A stretch of DNA of 22,093 nt from Competibacteraceae bacterium UBA2788 (GTDB lineage Bacteria > Pseudomonadota > Gammaproteobacteria > Competibacterales > Competibacteraceae): the NCBI GenBank assembly GCA_002352185.1, contig DEHY01000041.1:18498-40590 (forward strand), read 5' to 3'. The notes under the pieces were generated by a model, which saw only the letters and a program-made list of their open reading frames with translations, was not told the origin of the DNA and ran no database searches. Made by a program: the position numbers and the translations under genes. Position 1 is the first letter of the stretch, and each line of letters opens with the position of its first letter. This document shows, in pieces, positions 1 through 8,306 of the stretch.

Positions 1-306
1 AACGCCCTGGAGTTGGTGAAACTGCAAACCAGGCAGCAGCTCATGGGCGGCAACGATTACCGGGGCGTCTACGCCACGCTGATCGCCGAAGTCGGCGCGC
101 AGGGTCGGCGCATTGACAACACCCTGAAATCCCAGCAGGCCCTGTTCGCGCAATCGGAGCAATCCCGCGAGTCGGTTTCCGGAGTCAGCCTGGATGAGGA
201 AGCCGCCGATCTGGTGCGATTCCAGCAAGCCTATGAAGCGGCTTCACAGGTCATTCAAACCTCCAATTCACTGTTTTCAACGCTGCTGAGCGCGATCAGG
301 GGCTAA
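1..306 (+). CDS. flgK: Flagellar hook-associated protein 1 (FlgK), C-terminal fragment
   Basis: The reading frame is open from the first base of the window and ends at TAA 304-306, so only the last 101 residues are visible. FlgK is the first junction protein between hook and filament. It is secreted through the flagellar export apparatus and assembles at the hook tip. The visible end carries the typical C-terminal D0 helix of the family, with SLDEEAADLVRFQQAYEAAS followed by a closing segment NSLFSTLLSAIRG. This heptad-rich helix packs with its N-terminal partner, which lies outside the window. flgL follows after 4 bp, the usual flgK-flgL pairing. The start and true length cannot be seen. Confidence 0.95.
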   Translation, partial: NALELVKLQTRQQLMGGNDYRGVYATLIAEVGAQGRRIDNTLKSQQALFAQSEQSRESVSGVSLDEEAADLVRFQQAYEAASQVIQTSNSLFSTLLSAIRG

Positions 307-310
307 AACC

Positions 311-1564
311 ATGCGCATCTCCACCAGTCAGATTTACCGACAGGGCATCAAGCCGATCACCGACCACCAGGTCAGTCTGGCCAAGGTGCAGGAACAGATC
401 AGCAGCGGACGCAAGATTCTCAAGCCGGCTGACGATCCGACCAACAGCGCCCGGCTGATGGAACTGCACAAGCAGTTGGTCATGAACGATCAGTACGGGC
501 GCAACATCACCTTGGCCAATGGCCGGCTGGCCGCTGAAGAGGGCGCCTTGCAGGAAGGCGGCAACATCCTGCAACGGGCGCGGGAGCTGACGATCAACGC
601 CAAAAACGCCGCGCTGACCGTCGAGAACCGGCAAGCCATCGCCCTGGAAATAAACCAGCTGCGTCAGCAGCTTCAGGACATCGCCAACACCAGGGATTCT
701 GAAGGCGCCTATCTGTTCGCCGGGTTCAAGGAACAGAGCCAGCCCTTTACCAGCGTTGACGGCGGCGACGTGGTTTATAATGGCGACCAGGGACAACGCC
801 TGCTCCAGGTCGGCCCCTCGCGCCAGGTGGCGGTTGGCGATGCCGGCGACGATGTGTTCATGCTGATCCGCAACGGCAACGGCCAGTTCCGCACCGACTT
901 GAACGCCAGCAACACCGGCAGCGGCACGATCACCGTCGGCAGCGTTACCGATCCGGTAACCTTTCAGAATCAATTCATCGGTCATCAGTACAAGATCGGT
1001 TTTACGGTCGTGCCGGACCCTGCCAACTCGTTGAAAACCATCACCACCTTCGACATTCGAGACGAAACCAACACCGTCGTCGCCCCGCCGGGAGCGAATC
1101 AACCGTACACGTCCGGGCAATCCATTGCATTTCGCGGCGTCGAGGTCGCGGTTGACGGCGCGCCCGCCAACGGCGACAGTTTTGTGGTCAAACCTGCGGA
1201 TAACCAGAGCCTGTTCAAAACCCTGGACAACCTCATCAATGCGTTGAGCGTGTCGGACAGCAAGGATGACACCAGAGCCGTGCTGAACCAGTCGCTGGAC
1301 AATGCGCTCACCGACATTGATCAAGGCATGTTGCATCTGAATCAGGCGCGGGGGAAGGTCGGCAGCCGCATGAACAGCCTGGACGCCCAGGACGAGGTCA
1401 ATCAGAATTTTGACGTGCAATTGCAAACACTGGCCAGCGACATCGGCGCGGTGAACTACGCCGAGGCGGCATCGCAGATGAATGAGGAGCTGCTGGCGTT
1501 ACAGGCGGCCCAACAATCCTTCGTGAAGATTCAGAACCTTTCGCTGTTCAACTACCTGCGCTAG
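311..1564 (+). CDS. flgL: Flagellar hook-associated protein 3 (FlgL)
   Basis: This 417-residue protein is the second hook-filament junction protein, assembled on FlgK before flagellin. The N-terminus has the flagellin-like D0/D1 helix (MRISTSQIYRQG, then a conserved QISSGRKILKPADDP stretch at about residues 30-44). The C-terminus has the matching D0 helix (LLALQAAQQSFVKIQNLSLF, ending NYLR). The middle, roughly residues 180-300, is a less conserved beta-rich insert. FlgL proteins of about 400 residues or more occur in other gammaproteobacteria, while the enteric protein is nearer 317. The start at 311 is supported by AGGGG at 298-302, inside the end of flgK. No flagellin gene follows; the next gene is cheA after a 164-bp gap. 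Confidence 0.95.
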   Translation: MRISTSQIYRQGIKPITDHQVSLAKVQEQISSGRKILKPADDPTNSARLMELHKQLVMNDQYGRNITLANGRLAAEEGALQEGGNILQRARELTINAKNAALTVENRQAIALEINQLRQQLQDIANTRDSEGAYLFAGFKEQSQPFTSVDGGDVVYNGDQGQRLLQVGPSRQVAVGDAGDDVFMLIRNGNGQFRTDLNASNTGSGTITVGSVTDPVTFQNQFIGHQYKIGFTVVPDPANSLKTITTFDIRDETNTVVAPPGANQPYTSGQSIAFRGVEVAVDGAPANGDSFVVKPADNQSLFKTLDNLINALSVSDSKDDTRAVLNQSLDNALTDIDQGMLHLNQARGKVGSRMNSLDAQDEVNQNFDVQLQTLASDIGAVNYAEAASQMNEELLALQAAQQSFVKIQNLSLFNYLR

Positions 1565-1728
1565 GAATGCTCACAGGGCAGAACGCCAGGGAGTCTGCTG
1601 GATGGATAATGACCTTGGGAGCCAAACCCATCACGCATCCCATGGCAGGTACTCTACAATATAAATGTTAGTTACCATCCGCGCCCTTGGCGAAAGCCAA
1701 GGCGACCCTCAGAGCCACCGACGCCGCC
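1565..1728 (+). other. Intergenic region flgL-cheA
   Basis: This is the gap between flgL and the preferred cheA start. It holds an AT-rich patch with TACAAT at 1655-1660 and TATAAAT at 1660-1666, which could act as a -10 element, but I see no convincing -35 box at the right distance. It also holds a perfect hairpin at 1685-1702. There is no clear T-tract terminator after flgL. Whether cheA has its own promoter or is read through from flgKL is open. Confidence 0.4.
1685..1702 (+). promoter_or_regulatory. Perfect 7-bp hairpin with GAAA tetraloop before cheA
   Basis: CCTTGGC (1685-1691) and GCCAAGG (1696-1702) are exact reverse complements separated by GAAA (1692-1695). A GNRA tetraloop on a perfect stem is a very stable RNA fold. 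It lies 26 bases before the preferred cheA ATG and contains the alternative in-frame TTG (1687) within its stem. It is not followed by a T run, so it does not look like an intrinsic terminator. A role in mRNA stability or translation of cheA is inference only. Confidence 0.45.
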
Positions 1729-4071
1729 ATGGACGAGATCATCAAGGAATTCCTGACCGAAAGTCTGGAAGGCCTGGATCAGCTTGATAACAAATTTGTG
1801 ATGCTCGAGCAGAACCCCGAGGATCGGGATACGCTCGCCAGCATCTTCCGCACGATCCACACCGTTAAGGGCACTTGCGGCTTCCTCGGCTTCGGCCATC
1901 TCGAAAAGGTGGCTCACGCCGGCGAAAATCTCCTGTCGCTGCTACGCGATGGCAAACTGAATTTCACCCAGGAAATTGCCAGCGCGCTATTGTCCATGGT
2001 GGACGCCATCCGCACCATGCTGGGTGAAGTCGAGCGCACCGAGGCCGATGGCGAAGAAAGCTATCCTGGCCTGATTGAGACCCTGAACCGCCTCAAGGAC
2101 GGCGGCAGCGCAGCTCCGCCCTCTACCGCGCCATCGCCCCTGCTGGCGCCCGCCAGCCTGCCCGTCACTCCCGTCACCGCTTCTGCGCCATCGCCCCTGC
2201 TGGCGCCCGCCACTCCCGCTACAGCTTCTGCGCCACCTCCCAGCCCTGCGCCGGAACCGGCAATTTCACCGGTTCCGGCTGCCGCCGAATCCACCTCTGC
2301 GTCCGTCGCTCCCGAACTCCATCCCACCCCAGCCGAACGCGCCGCCGTTGCCCCCACCGCACCCTCCGGCGCACCATCGGTCGCGGACAGTTCCATCCGG
2401 GTGGATGTGCCGTTACTGGACAAGTTGATGAACCTGGTCGGAGAACTGGTGCTGGCGCGCAACCAGATTCTCGAATATACCGTTCTCCAGGAGAATCCGC
2501 CCCTGCTGGCGGCCTCGCAACGGCTGAGCATGATCACCAGCGAGCTTCAGGAAGGGATCATGCGGACCCGGATGCAGCCCATCAGCAACATCTGGGCGAA
2601 ATTCCCGCGTGTGGTGCGCGACCTGGCGCTCGGTTGCAGCAAGCAGGTGCGGGTCGAGATGGAAGGCAAGGAAACCGAACTCGACAAAAGCCTGATTGAG
2701 GCGATGAAAGACCCCCTCACTCACCTGGTGCGCAACGCCATCGATCACGGCGTCGAGATGCCCGCCGCCCGCCGCGCCGCCGGCAAACCCGAGGAAGGCT
2801 GCCTGCTGATGCGCGCCTACCACGAAGGCGGCCAGGTTCACATTGAAATTTCCGACGATGGCGCCGGCCTCAATCCGGTCAAGCTGCGCAGCAAGGCACT
2901 GGAAAAAGGGCTGATCACCCCGGATCGCGCCGCCGCCATGAGCGAACAGGATTTCCGGCGGCTGATCTTCCTGGCAGGCTTCTCCACCGCCGAAAAAATC
3001 ACCAATATCTCCGGGCGTGGCGTCGGCATGGATGTGGTCAAGACCAACATTGAACGGATCGGCGGCGTCATTGACCTGGAAAGCGAGCTTGGGCGCGGCA
3101 CGACTTTCAAGATTCGCATCCCGCTGACTCTGGCTATCGTGCCGGCGCTGATTATTACCAGCGGCGGCGAGCGCTTCGCCATACCGCAGGTCAATCTGCT
3201 GGAGTTGATCCGAATCAACGAGGAACAGCGGAACACGGCGATCGAATATGTACACAGCAACCCGGTTTACCGGTTGCGCGGCAAACTCCTGCCCATTGTT
3301 AATTTAAACCGCGAGCTGAAACTGATCACAACAGTCGTTGCCAGCGTCATCAATATCGTGGTGTTGCAAACCGGACAACATCATTTCGGTCTGGTGGTGG
3401 ATCAGATCAACGACACCCAGGAAATCGTGGTCAAGCCGCTCGACAAGGTGTTGCAGGATATTCCGGTCTTCGCCGGCGCCACCATCATGGGCGATGGCCG
3501 GGTCGCGCTCATTCTCGATGTGCTGGGCATCGCCCAGCAGGCGCGCATTCTGAGCGACAGCCATGACCAGAATCTTGCGGCGCAGCTGCGCGCCGCCCGC
3601 GAACGAGACGCCGAACGCCAGACTTTACTGCTGGTGCGCGCACCCGGCGACGGACGGCTGGCCATCCCGCTGGCGCCGGTCTCCCGCCTGGAGGAATTCG
3701 AGACTCATCAGATCGAAAATGCCGGCGATGTAGATGTCATCCAGTATCGGGGTCATATCCTGCCCCTGATTCGCCTGAAGGATATTCTTGGCGAACGCCG
3801 CTCATTCGACCGTCTGGCGCATACCGGAACCAGCGCTGCCGCCGCAAACCTGATGCAAGTGATCGTATTCGGCGATGGCGTCCGCAGGGTTGGACTGGTG
3901 GTGGATGAAATTCTCGATATTGTCCAGGATGTGTTCGAGATCAAGGGTCGTTCGACTCGCGCCGGCATCGCCGGCACCCTGGTCATTCAAAACCGGGTGA
4001 CCGAGTTGTTCGATATCCAGAGCTTCCTGCAACGCGCCGCGCCGCTGCTGGCGCTGGTCGAGGAGGCCTGA
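1729..4071 (+). CDS. cheA: Chemotaxis histidine kinase CheA with two C-terminal CheW domains
   Basis: The 780-residue cytoplasmic kinase autophosphorylates and passes phosphate to CheY and CheB. The order is: HPt (P1) at residues 1 to about 120 with phospho-acceptor H44 in FRTIHTVKGTCGF; a Pro/Ala-rich linker at about 125-225 with no recognisable P2 domain; a P3 dimerisation helix pair starting SIRVDVPLLDKLMNLVGELV; and a P4 ATPase with N box HLVRNAIDHG (from 332), DDGAG (from 376) and SGRGVGMDVV (from 428). A CheW domain covers about 470-605, and a second CheW-like domain runs from about 631 (QTLLLVRAPGDGRLAIPL) to 770. The ATG at 1729 is preferred because the HPt begins there. The frame also allows TTG 1687 (14 residues longer), but that codon lies inside a hairpin; neither start has a clear ribosome site. 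cheW follows after 4 bp. Confidence 0.93.
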   Translation: MDEIIKEFLTESLEGLDQLDNKFVMLEQNPEDRDTLASIFRTIHTVKGTCGFLGFGHLEKVAHAGENLLSLLRDGKLNFTQEIASALLSMVDAIRTMLGEVERTEADGEESYPGLIETLNRLKDGGSAAPPSTAPSPLLAPASLPVTPVTASAPSPLLAPATPATASAPPPSPAPEPAISPVPAAAESTSASVAPELHPTPAERAAVAPTAPSGAPSVADSSIRVDVPLLDKLMNLVGELVLARNQILEYTVLQENPPLLAASQRLSMITSELQEGIMRTRMQPISNIWAKFPRVVRDLALGCSKQVRVEMEGKETELDKSLIEAMKDPLTHLVRNAIDHGVEMPAARRAAGKPEEGCLLMRAYHEGGQVHIEISDDGAGLNPVKLRSKALEKGLITPDRAAAMSEQDFRRLIFLAGFSTAEKITNISGRGVGMDVVKTNIERIGGVIDLESELGRGTTFKIRIPLTLAIVPALIITSGGERFAIPQVNLLELIRINEEQRNTAIEYVHSNPVYRLRGKLLPIVNLNRELKLITTVVASVINIVVLQTGQHHFGLVVDQINDTQEIVVKPLDKVLQDIPVFAGATIMGDGRVALILDVLGIAQQARILSDSHDQNLAAQLRAARERDAERQTLLLVRAPGDGRLAIPLAPVSRLEEFETHQIENAGDVDVIQYRGHILPLIRLKDILGERRSFDRLAHTGTSAAAANLMQVIVFGDGVRRVGLVVDEILDIVQDVFEIKGRSTRAGIAGTLVIQNRVTELFDIQSFLQRAAPLLALVEEA
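2128..2235 (+). repeat. Direct repeat in the CheA Pro/Ala linker
   Basis: A 28-base segment at 2128-2155 recurs exactly at 2185-2212, a 57-base (19-codon) period that keeps the frame. The adjoining segment 2166-2190 recurs with a few changes at 2211-2235, i.e. the second copy has lost about 12 bases. This is a recent in-frame tandem duplication in the linker between the HPt and dimerisation domains and probably alters only linker length. Confidence 0.8.
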
Positions 4072-4075
4072 GCCG

Positions 4076-4564
4076 ATGGCGGACGAACAGCAGCTTTGCA
4101 CTTTTTTCCTGGACGACCGGTTCTTCGGCGTCGGAGTGGAAAACGTCCAGGAAGTAATTCGCTACCTGCCGATCACGCCGGTGCCGCTGGCGCCGCCGGT
4201 GATTCGCGGGCTAATCAATTTGCGTGGGCAGATCGTGACCGCAGTGGATCTGCGCCGCCTGCTGCAATTAGCCGACCGCGCTGCCGATCTCCGGCCCATG
4301 AACATCGTGGTGCAAACCCGGGACGGCATTTTCAGCCTGCTGGTGGATCGCATCGGCGATGTTATGGGAGTAGACCCGGCCTGTTTCGAGCATCCCCCCG
4401 ATACGCTCGACGGGATTGCCCGGGAACTGATTCAAGGCACCTATAAACTTCAGGGTCGCCTGTTGCTCACGCTGAATGTGGCAAAGCTGTTCCGCCCGAA
4501 CATCCTCAACCGGAGTGTGGAGCGGCAGGAACCCGACAGCGAAAATCCAACAGCGCCGGCTTGA
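4076..4564 (+). CDS. cheW: Chemotaxis coupling protein CheW
   Basis: This 162-residue single-domain adaptor links receptor tips to CheA in the cytoplasmic signalling array. Family features are the opening beta strands ([20 protein letters not shown]), the [12 protein letters not shown] stretch at residues 43-54 with the receptor-contact Arg50, and VDLRRLL after it. The last ~15 residues are polar and probably disordered. It starts 4 bp after the cheA stop. AGGAGG at 4061-4066, inside the end of cheA, gives a strong ribosome site nine bases before the ATG, so translation is probably coupled to cheA. With two CheW domains in CheA as well, the locus encodes three CheW modules. Confidence 0.95.
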   Translation: MADEQQLCTFFLDDRFFGVGVENVQEVIRYLPITPVPLAPPVIRGLINLRGQIVTAVDLRRLLQLADRAADLRPMNIVVQTRDGIFSLLVDRIGDVMGVDPACFEHPPDTLDGIARELIQGTYKLQGRLLLTLNVAKLFRPNILNRSVERQEPDSENPTAPA

Positions 4565-4592
4565 TACCGACACCCGCATTACGGTTGTCTCC

Positions 4593-4598
4593 AGGAGA
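4593..4598 (+). promoter_or_regulatory. Ribosome binding site setting the mcp start
   Basis: AGGAGA lies nine bases before ATG 4608. The same frame is open upstream into cheW as far as 4476, but this site plus the receptor-like N-terminus that follows (short basic segment, then a membrane helix) places the start at 4608. Confidence 0.8.
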
Positions 4599-4607
4599 AC
4601 CCCTTCG

Positions 4608-6860
4608 ATGAATTTCCTGAAAAACCTCAGCCTGAATGGCAAACTGATTCTGGTCGTCGGCTGGATCGTCGCCAGTATGGGGCTGCTGGCCACCCTGTCC
4701 CTTTACACCCACTGGCAGCAGTCGCTGGACGCGCCTAAAACGCTGGCGCTCAGCCTGGTCGAGACCGCTAACGGCGTGATGGAACGCTATCAGAAACAGG
4801 AACAGGCCGGTGCGCTCACCCGCGAACAGGCCCAGAAGCTGGCCCTCGAAACACTCCGTAACATGCGCTATCAGGATCTCTATTTCATCGTGATCGACCG
4901 GGAACAGCGGCTCCTGCTCCACGCCGCCCACCCCGAACTGGAAGGCCAGACGCCGCGCGCCGGGCGCGACGCCAACAGTCTCGCTGCCATCCTCGCCGAA
5001 TTATCCAGGGTTGCCCAGCAGAACGGCAGCGGTTTTGCCGCCTATGAATGGCCGCGTCCGGGCGCCAGCAAGGCAGCGTCTAAAGTTGCTTACGCCCGAG
5101 AGTTCGCCCCGTGGGACTGGGTGTTATCCATGGGTGTCTACACTGATGAAACCCGCAGCGAGCTTCTTGGCGCCGTGGTGCGCGAAACCTTGATTGTGAT
5201 CTCCTTGCTGATTCCGCTGCTCCTGCTGCTTTACTGGCTAAAGCGGAATCTTCAGGAGAGTGTGCGCAGCGTCCTGAAACTGGCGGGCGATTTGGCCGAC
5301 GGCGACCTTTCCCGCCAAGCGCCCGTCGTCACCGGCGGCGAGCTGGGAGAGATGACGCAGGCGCTCAATCAGGCCATCGAAATCATCCGCAAGGTTCTGC
5401 AAGCCGATAAAGTCAACTGGACCGAGGTCGCCGAAGATCGCCAGCAGGCGAGCTGGGTGATGTCCATGGTGCAAAGCACACCATCCAATATCATGGTCGC
5501 GGATCGCAATCTGCGCTTGCGCTACCTGAATCCGGCGATGGAACGCACCTTGCGCGGGCTGGAAGCGCATCTGCCGACTCCGGTCGCCGATCTGATGGGT
5601 CAGCCGATGGATTTATTCTATCGACAGCAGGGCGAGCTGCGACGGGTCATCGCCGATCCGGCTCAGCTTCCCCACAAGGCGATCCTCATGTTTGGCAGCG
5701 AAACCTGCGAGTTGTACTTCAGCGCGGTTCACGACCGCAGCGGCGCGTATATGGGGCCGATGGTGACCTGGGATTTAGTCACCGAGAAATTCAGGAACGA
5801 GCGCACCGCCAAGGAGAGCGTCGAACGCGAGCGGGAACAGACCCAAGCATTGCAAACCAAGGTCGGCCAAATGCTGGGCGCAGTGAACGCAGCGGCTACA
5901 GGCGACCTGACCCAAAATCTATCGGCAACCGGCGCCGATACCATTGATCGCATGGCCCAAGGACTTAACCAGCTGTTGACCACCCTGCGCGACAGCATGA
6001 GCCGGATCGGAAAAACGGCGCAAACTCTAGCCGGCGCCGCCGAGGAATTGACCATGGTCAGCCACCAGATGGGCAACAATGCCGAGGCTGCCTCGACCAA
6101 GGCGACGCAGGCCTCAGCAACCGCCGATCAGGTCAGCGCCAACGTCGAGGCGGTCGCGACCGCCACTGAAGAAATGGGCGCCAGCATCCGCGAAATCGCT
6201 CAAAACGCAGCCGAGGCCGCCAAAGTGGTCGCTTCAGCGGTAACGATGGCGCAAAACGCCAACGCCACCGTGCGCAAACTGGGCGAGAGCAGCGCCGGCA
6301 TCAGCAATATCATCAAGGTGATCACCTCCATCGCCGAGCAGACGCACCTGCTGGCGTTGAACGCGACGATTGAAGCCGCACGCGCCGGTGAGGCGGGCAA
6401 GGGTTTTGCTGTGGTCGCCAACGAGGTCAAGGAGCTGGCGAAGGAAACCGCGAAAGCGACTGAGGAAATCGGTCGCAAAATCGAAGCGATCCAAATCGAC
6501 ACCGGCAGCGCCGTTGGAGCTATCGGCGGCATCAGCACGATCATCAATCAGATCAACGATATTCAGATCACCATAGCCAGCGCTGTCGAGGAACAGACCG
6601 CCACCACCAATGAAATCGGTCGCAGCGTGGCCGATGCCGCTCGAGGCAGCTCCGCCATCGCCCGGAACATCACCAACGTGGCCGAAGCCACCCAAAATAC
6701 GCTGAGCAGCGCCAATGACATGCATAACGCCGCCGGTGAAATGGCGCGGATGGCCGCTGAACTGCAACAACTGGTTGACTATTTCCGCTACGACGCCTCC
6801 ATGCCTCACTCCCCTCCTCGTCCGGGACGCGCCGGCTCCCGCAGCTACGTCATTTCCTGA
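4608..6860 (+). CDS. Methyl-accepting chemotaxis protein (Cache-HAMP-PAS-HAMP-MCP)
   Basis: This 750-residue inner-membrane receptor controls CheA through CheW. Membrane helix 1 is at about 13-33. The periplasmic sensor at about 38-190 resembles a single Cache domain ([20 protein letters not shown], then HPELEGQ and a [10 protein letters not shown] end). Membrane helix 2 is at about 195-210 and a HAMP domain follows at about 212-262. A PAS domain lies at about 283-395 ([17 protein letters not shown] through [13 protein letters not shown]), with a second HAMP at about 419-470. The signalling hairpin has its tip at about 576-606, containing [20 protein letters not shown]. Paired Glu and Gln/Ala residues along the helices are plausible methylation sites for CheR/CheB. 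There is no C-terminal CheR-binding pentapeptide. The ligand is unknown; single Cache domains often bind small organic acids, and the PAS could sense redox state or a cofactor. Confidence 0.92.
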   Translation: MNFLKNLSLNGKLILVVGWIVASMGLLATLSLYTHWQQSLDAPKTLALSLVETANGVMERYQKQEQAGALTREQAQKLALETLRNMRYQDLYFIVIDREQRLLLHAAHPELEGQTPRAGRDANSLAAILAELSRVAQQNGSGFAAYEWPRPGASKAASKVAYAREFAPWDWVLSMGVYTDETRSELLGAVVRETLIVISLLIPLLLLLYWLKRNLQESVRSVLKLAGDLADGDLSRQAPVVTGGELGEMTQALNQAIEIIRKVLQADKVNWTEVAEDRQQASWVMSMVQSTPSNIMVADRNLRLRYLNPAMERTLRGLEAHLPTPVADLMGQPMDLFYRQQGELRRVIADPAQLPHKAILMFGSETCELYFSAVHDRSGAYMGPMVTWDLVTEKFRNERTAKESVEREREQTQALQTKVGQMLGAVNAAATGDLTQNLSATGADTIDRMAQGLNQLLTTLRDSMSRIGKTAQTLAGAAEELTMVSHQMGNNAEAASTKATQASATADQVSANVEAVATATEEMGASIREIAQNAAEAAKVVASAVTMAQNANATVRKLGESSAGISNIIKVITSIAEQTHLLALNATIEAARAGEAGKGFAVVANEVKELAKETAKATEEIGRKIEAIQIDTGSAVGAIGGISTIINQINDIQITIASAVEEQTATTNEIGRSVADAARGSSAIARNITNVAEATQNTLSSANDMHNAAGEMARMAAELQQLVDYFRYDASMPHSPPRPGRAGSRSYVIS

Positions 6861-7030
6861 CCTCGATACAGTGTACTGAATAGTTATGACGGGATTGACC
6901 ATTGATGACTATTTCGTCATTCGCTTGATACTCCTGAATAATCCCGATAGCATGGGCTACGAGACATTGGAGGCCAGTGGTGGAGGGGAGACACTGGAAT
7001 CCCTGCGAAAACCCGCGACATTGCACCGAT

Positions 7031-7079
7031 GCCGATGAATTGAAACATGCCCAACATGAACCCTTTTGAATTCATCGGC
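7031..7079 (+). repeat. Inverted repeat before cheB
   Basis: GCCGATGAATT (7031-7041) and AATTCATCGGC (7069-7079) are exact 11-base reverse complements with 27 bases between them. As RNA this would form a stem whose loop holds ATG codons 7047 and 7056, the possible starts of the short frame before cheB. It is not followed by a T run, so it is a weak candidate for an intrinsic terminator. It could also be a protein-binding palindrome. Confidence 0.5.
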
Positions 7080-7148
7080 GCGGTCGGCGTCACTGCCGCC
7101 TATTCCTATCTATACTCATTCCAATTACTCGGAATCACCCCCAATTAG
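7047..7148 (+). CDS. Possible 33-residue hydrophobic peptide immediately before cheB
   Basis: Starting at ATG 7047 (or ATG 7056) a short frame runs to TAG 7146-7148, two bases before the cheB ATG. It reads MPNMNPFEFIGAVGVTAAYS followed by YLYSFQLLGITPN. Most of it is hydrophobic, like a single membrane helix with no charged residue after the Glu near its start. No good ribosome site is visible upstream. The tight junction with cheB would fit a small membrane protein or a leader peptide coupling translation to cheB, but chance is possible at this length. I do not recognise it. Confidence 0.25.
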   Translation: MPNMNPFEFIGAVGVTAAYSYLYSFQLLGITPN

Positions 7149-7150
7149 CC

Positions 7151-8269
7151 ATGGCCGCCAAAATTCGCATTCTGCTGGTTGATGATTCAGCCGTTATTCG
7201 CCGCCTGCTGACCGACACCCTGTCCAGCGATCCCACGCTGGAAATCGCCGACACCGCTGCCAACGGTCGGATCGCGTTGACTAAACTGCCGACGGTCAAA
7301 CCCGATCTGGTGATTCTGGACGTGGAAATGCCGGAGATGGATGGATTGGAGACGCTGACCGAAATCCGCAAGCGGCAACCGCGCCTGCCGGTCATCATGT
7401 TCAGTTCGCTCACCGAACGGGGGGCGGCTGTAACCCTGGAAGCGCTGGCGCTGGGCGCCAATGACTATGTCGCCAAACCGTCGAACAGCGGCAACATGAC
7501 GATAGCGTTGCAGCGGGTTCGTGACGAATTGATTCCCCGGATCAAAACCTTCTGCCGTGACGTCCTGACCCCGGTCGCCGCGCCTGCTGCTGAACGTCCG
7601 CCTGCGTTCAAAGCATGGCCGACGCCGGCTTCAGCGCCGGCGTCAGCGCCGATTCCCGCTCCAGCCCCGATTGCGCCGCGCCAGCGCCAGCGCGTGGACG
7701 TGATCGCCATCGGTCTCTCTACCGGCGGCCCCAACGCCTTGGCCGCGCTATTGCCGAAGCTTTCGGCTCAGTTCCCGGTGCCTATCGTTATCGTTCAACA
7801 CATGCCGCCTATTTTCACCCGCCTGCTGGCGGAGCGCCTGGCTAATCAGTCGGCTCTGCCTGTCGCCGAGGGAACCGCCGGTGAAATCCTGCGACCGGGA
7901 CAGATTCGAATCGCGCCGGGCGGCTCACACATGATCGTGGAACGGCAGGGAACGCAGGTTCGGCTGCAGCTGCACCAGGGCGAGCCTGAAAATTCCTGCC
8001 GACCGGCGGTGGATGTGCTGTTCCGATCCGTGGCCGAGGTCTATCGGGACAACGTCCTGGCGGTCATCATGACTGGCATGGGCCAGGACGGCTTGCGAGG
8101 CTGCGAGGTCATCCGCAAAAACGGCGGGTATATTCTTGCACAGGACGAAGCCAGTTCCGTGGTCTGGGGGATGCCCGGCATTGTGGTCAAGGCCGGACTG
8201 GCGGATGGGCAGATCGCGCTGCCCCAGCTTGCCAGGGAAATTCTGTCCTGTGTCCGGATCGGTCGCTAG
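7151..8269 (+). CDS. cheB: Protein-glutamate methylesterase/deamidase CheB
   Basis: This 372-residue response regulator removes methyl groups from receptor glutamates and deamidates glutamines, giving adaptation. The N-terminal receiver has the acidic pair D11/D12, phospho-acceptor D57 in VILDVEMPEMDG and a closing KPS motif. A Pro/Ala-rich linker follows at about 143-178. The methylesterase domain has its catalytic triad visible as S190 in IGLSTGGPNAL, H217 in IVQHMPP and D313 in TGMGQDG. Length and domain order are standard, so both activities should be intact. It lies 37 bases before cheR, forming the adaptation pair; no cheD is present. Confidence 0.96.
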   Translation: MAAKIRILLVDDSAVIRRLLTDTLSSDPTLEIADTAANGRIALTKLPTVKPDLVILDVEMPEMDGLETLTEIRKRQPRLPVIMFSSLTERGAAVTLEALALGANDYVAKPSNSGNMTIALQRVRDELIPRIKTFCRDVLTPVAAPAAERPPAFKAWPTPASAPASAPIPAPAPIAPRQRQRVDVIAIGLSTGGPNALAALLPKLSAQFPVPIVIVQHMPPIFTRLLAERLANQSALPVAEGTAGEILRPGQIRIAPGGSHMIVERQGTQVRLQLHQGEPENSCRPAVDVLFRSVAEVYRDNVLAVIMTGMGQDGLRGCEVIRKNGGYILAQDEASSVVWGMPGIVVKAGLADGQIALPQLAREILSCVRIGR

Positions 8270-8306
8270 TGGTCGCCGCCCCGGATCCACGCCGGTGACT
8301 ACCTCG

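Larger units (their letters stand above)
6861..7150 (+). other. Intergenic region mcp-cheB
   Basis: A 290-base gap. Its first two thirds show no protein-like frame, only short broken frames. The last third carries an inverted repeat (7031-7041 with 7069-7079) and a 33-codon hydrophobic frame ending two bases before cheB, both listed separately. I see no convincing sigma-70, sigma-54 or FliA promoter, and no T-tract terminator after mcp. Confidence 0.5.

Noticed and set aside
296..1426. 376-codon open frame on the - strand opposite flgL
   Set aside because: It is a mirror frame of flgL with no start signal and no recognisable domain; the + strand gene is certain.
1643..1657. Possible sigma-54 promoter before cheA (TGGCAGG half)
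   Set aside because: The -24 half is fair, but the -12 half reads CTAC instead of TTGC and lacks the required GC, so I do not call it.
4096..4446. 116-codon alternative + frame inside cheW
   Set aside because: Arg/Pro/Ala-rich out-of-frame translation of a clear CheW gene.
7031..7038. GCCGATGA as a FliA (sigma-28) -10 element before cheB
   Set aside because: No TAAA-type -35 element is present about 11 bases upstream, and the motif is one arm of the inverted repeat.
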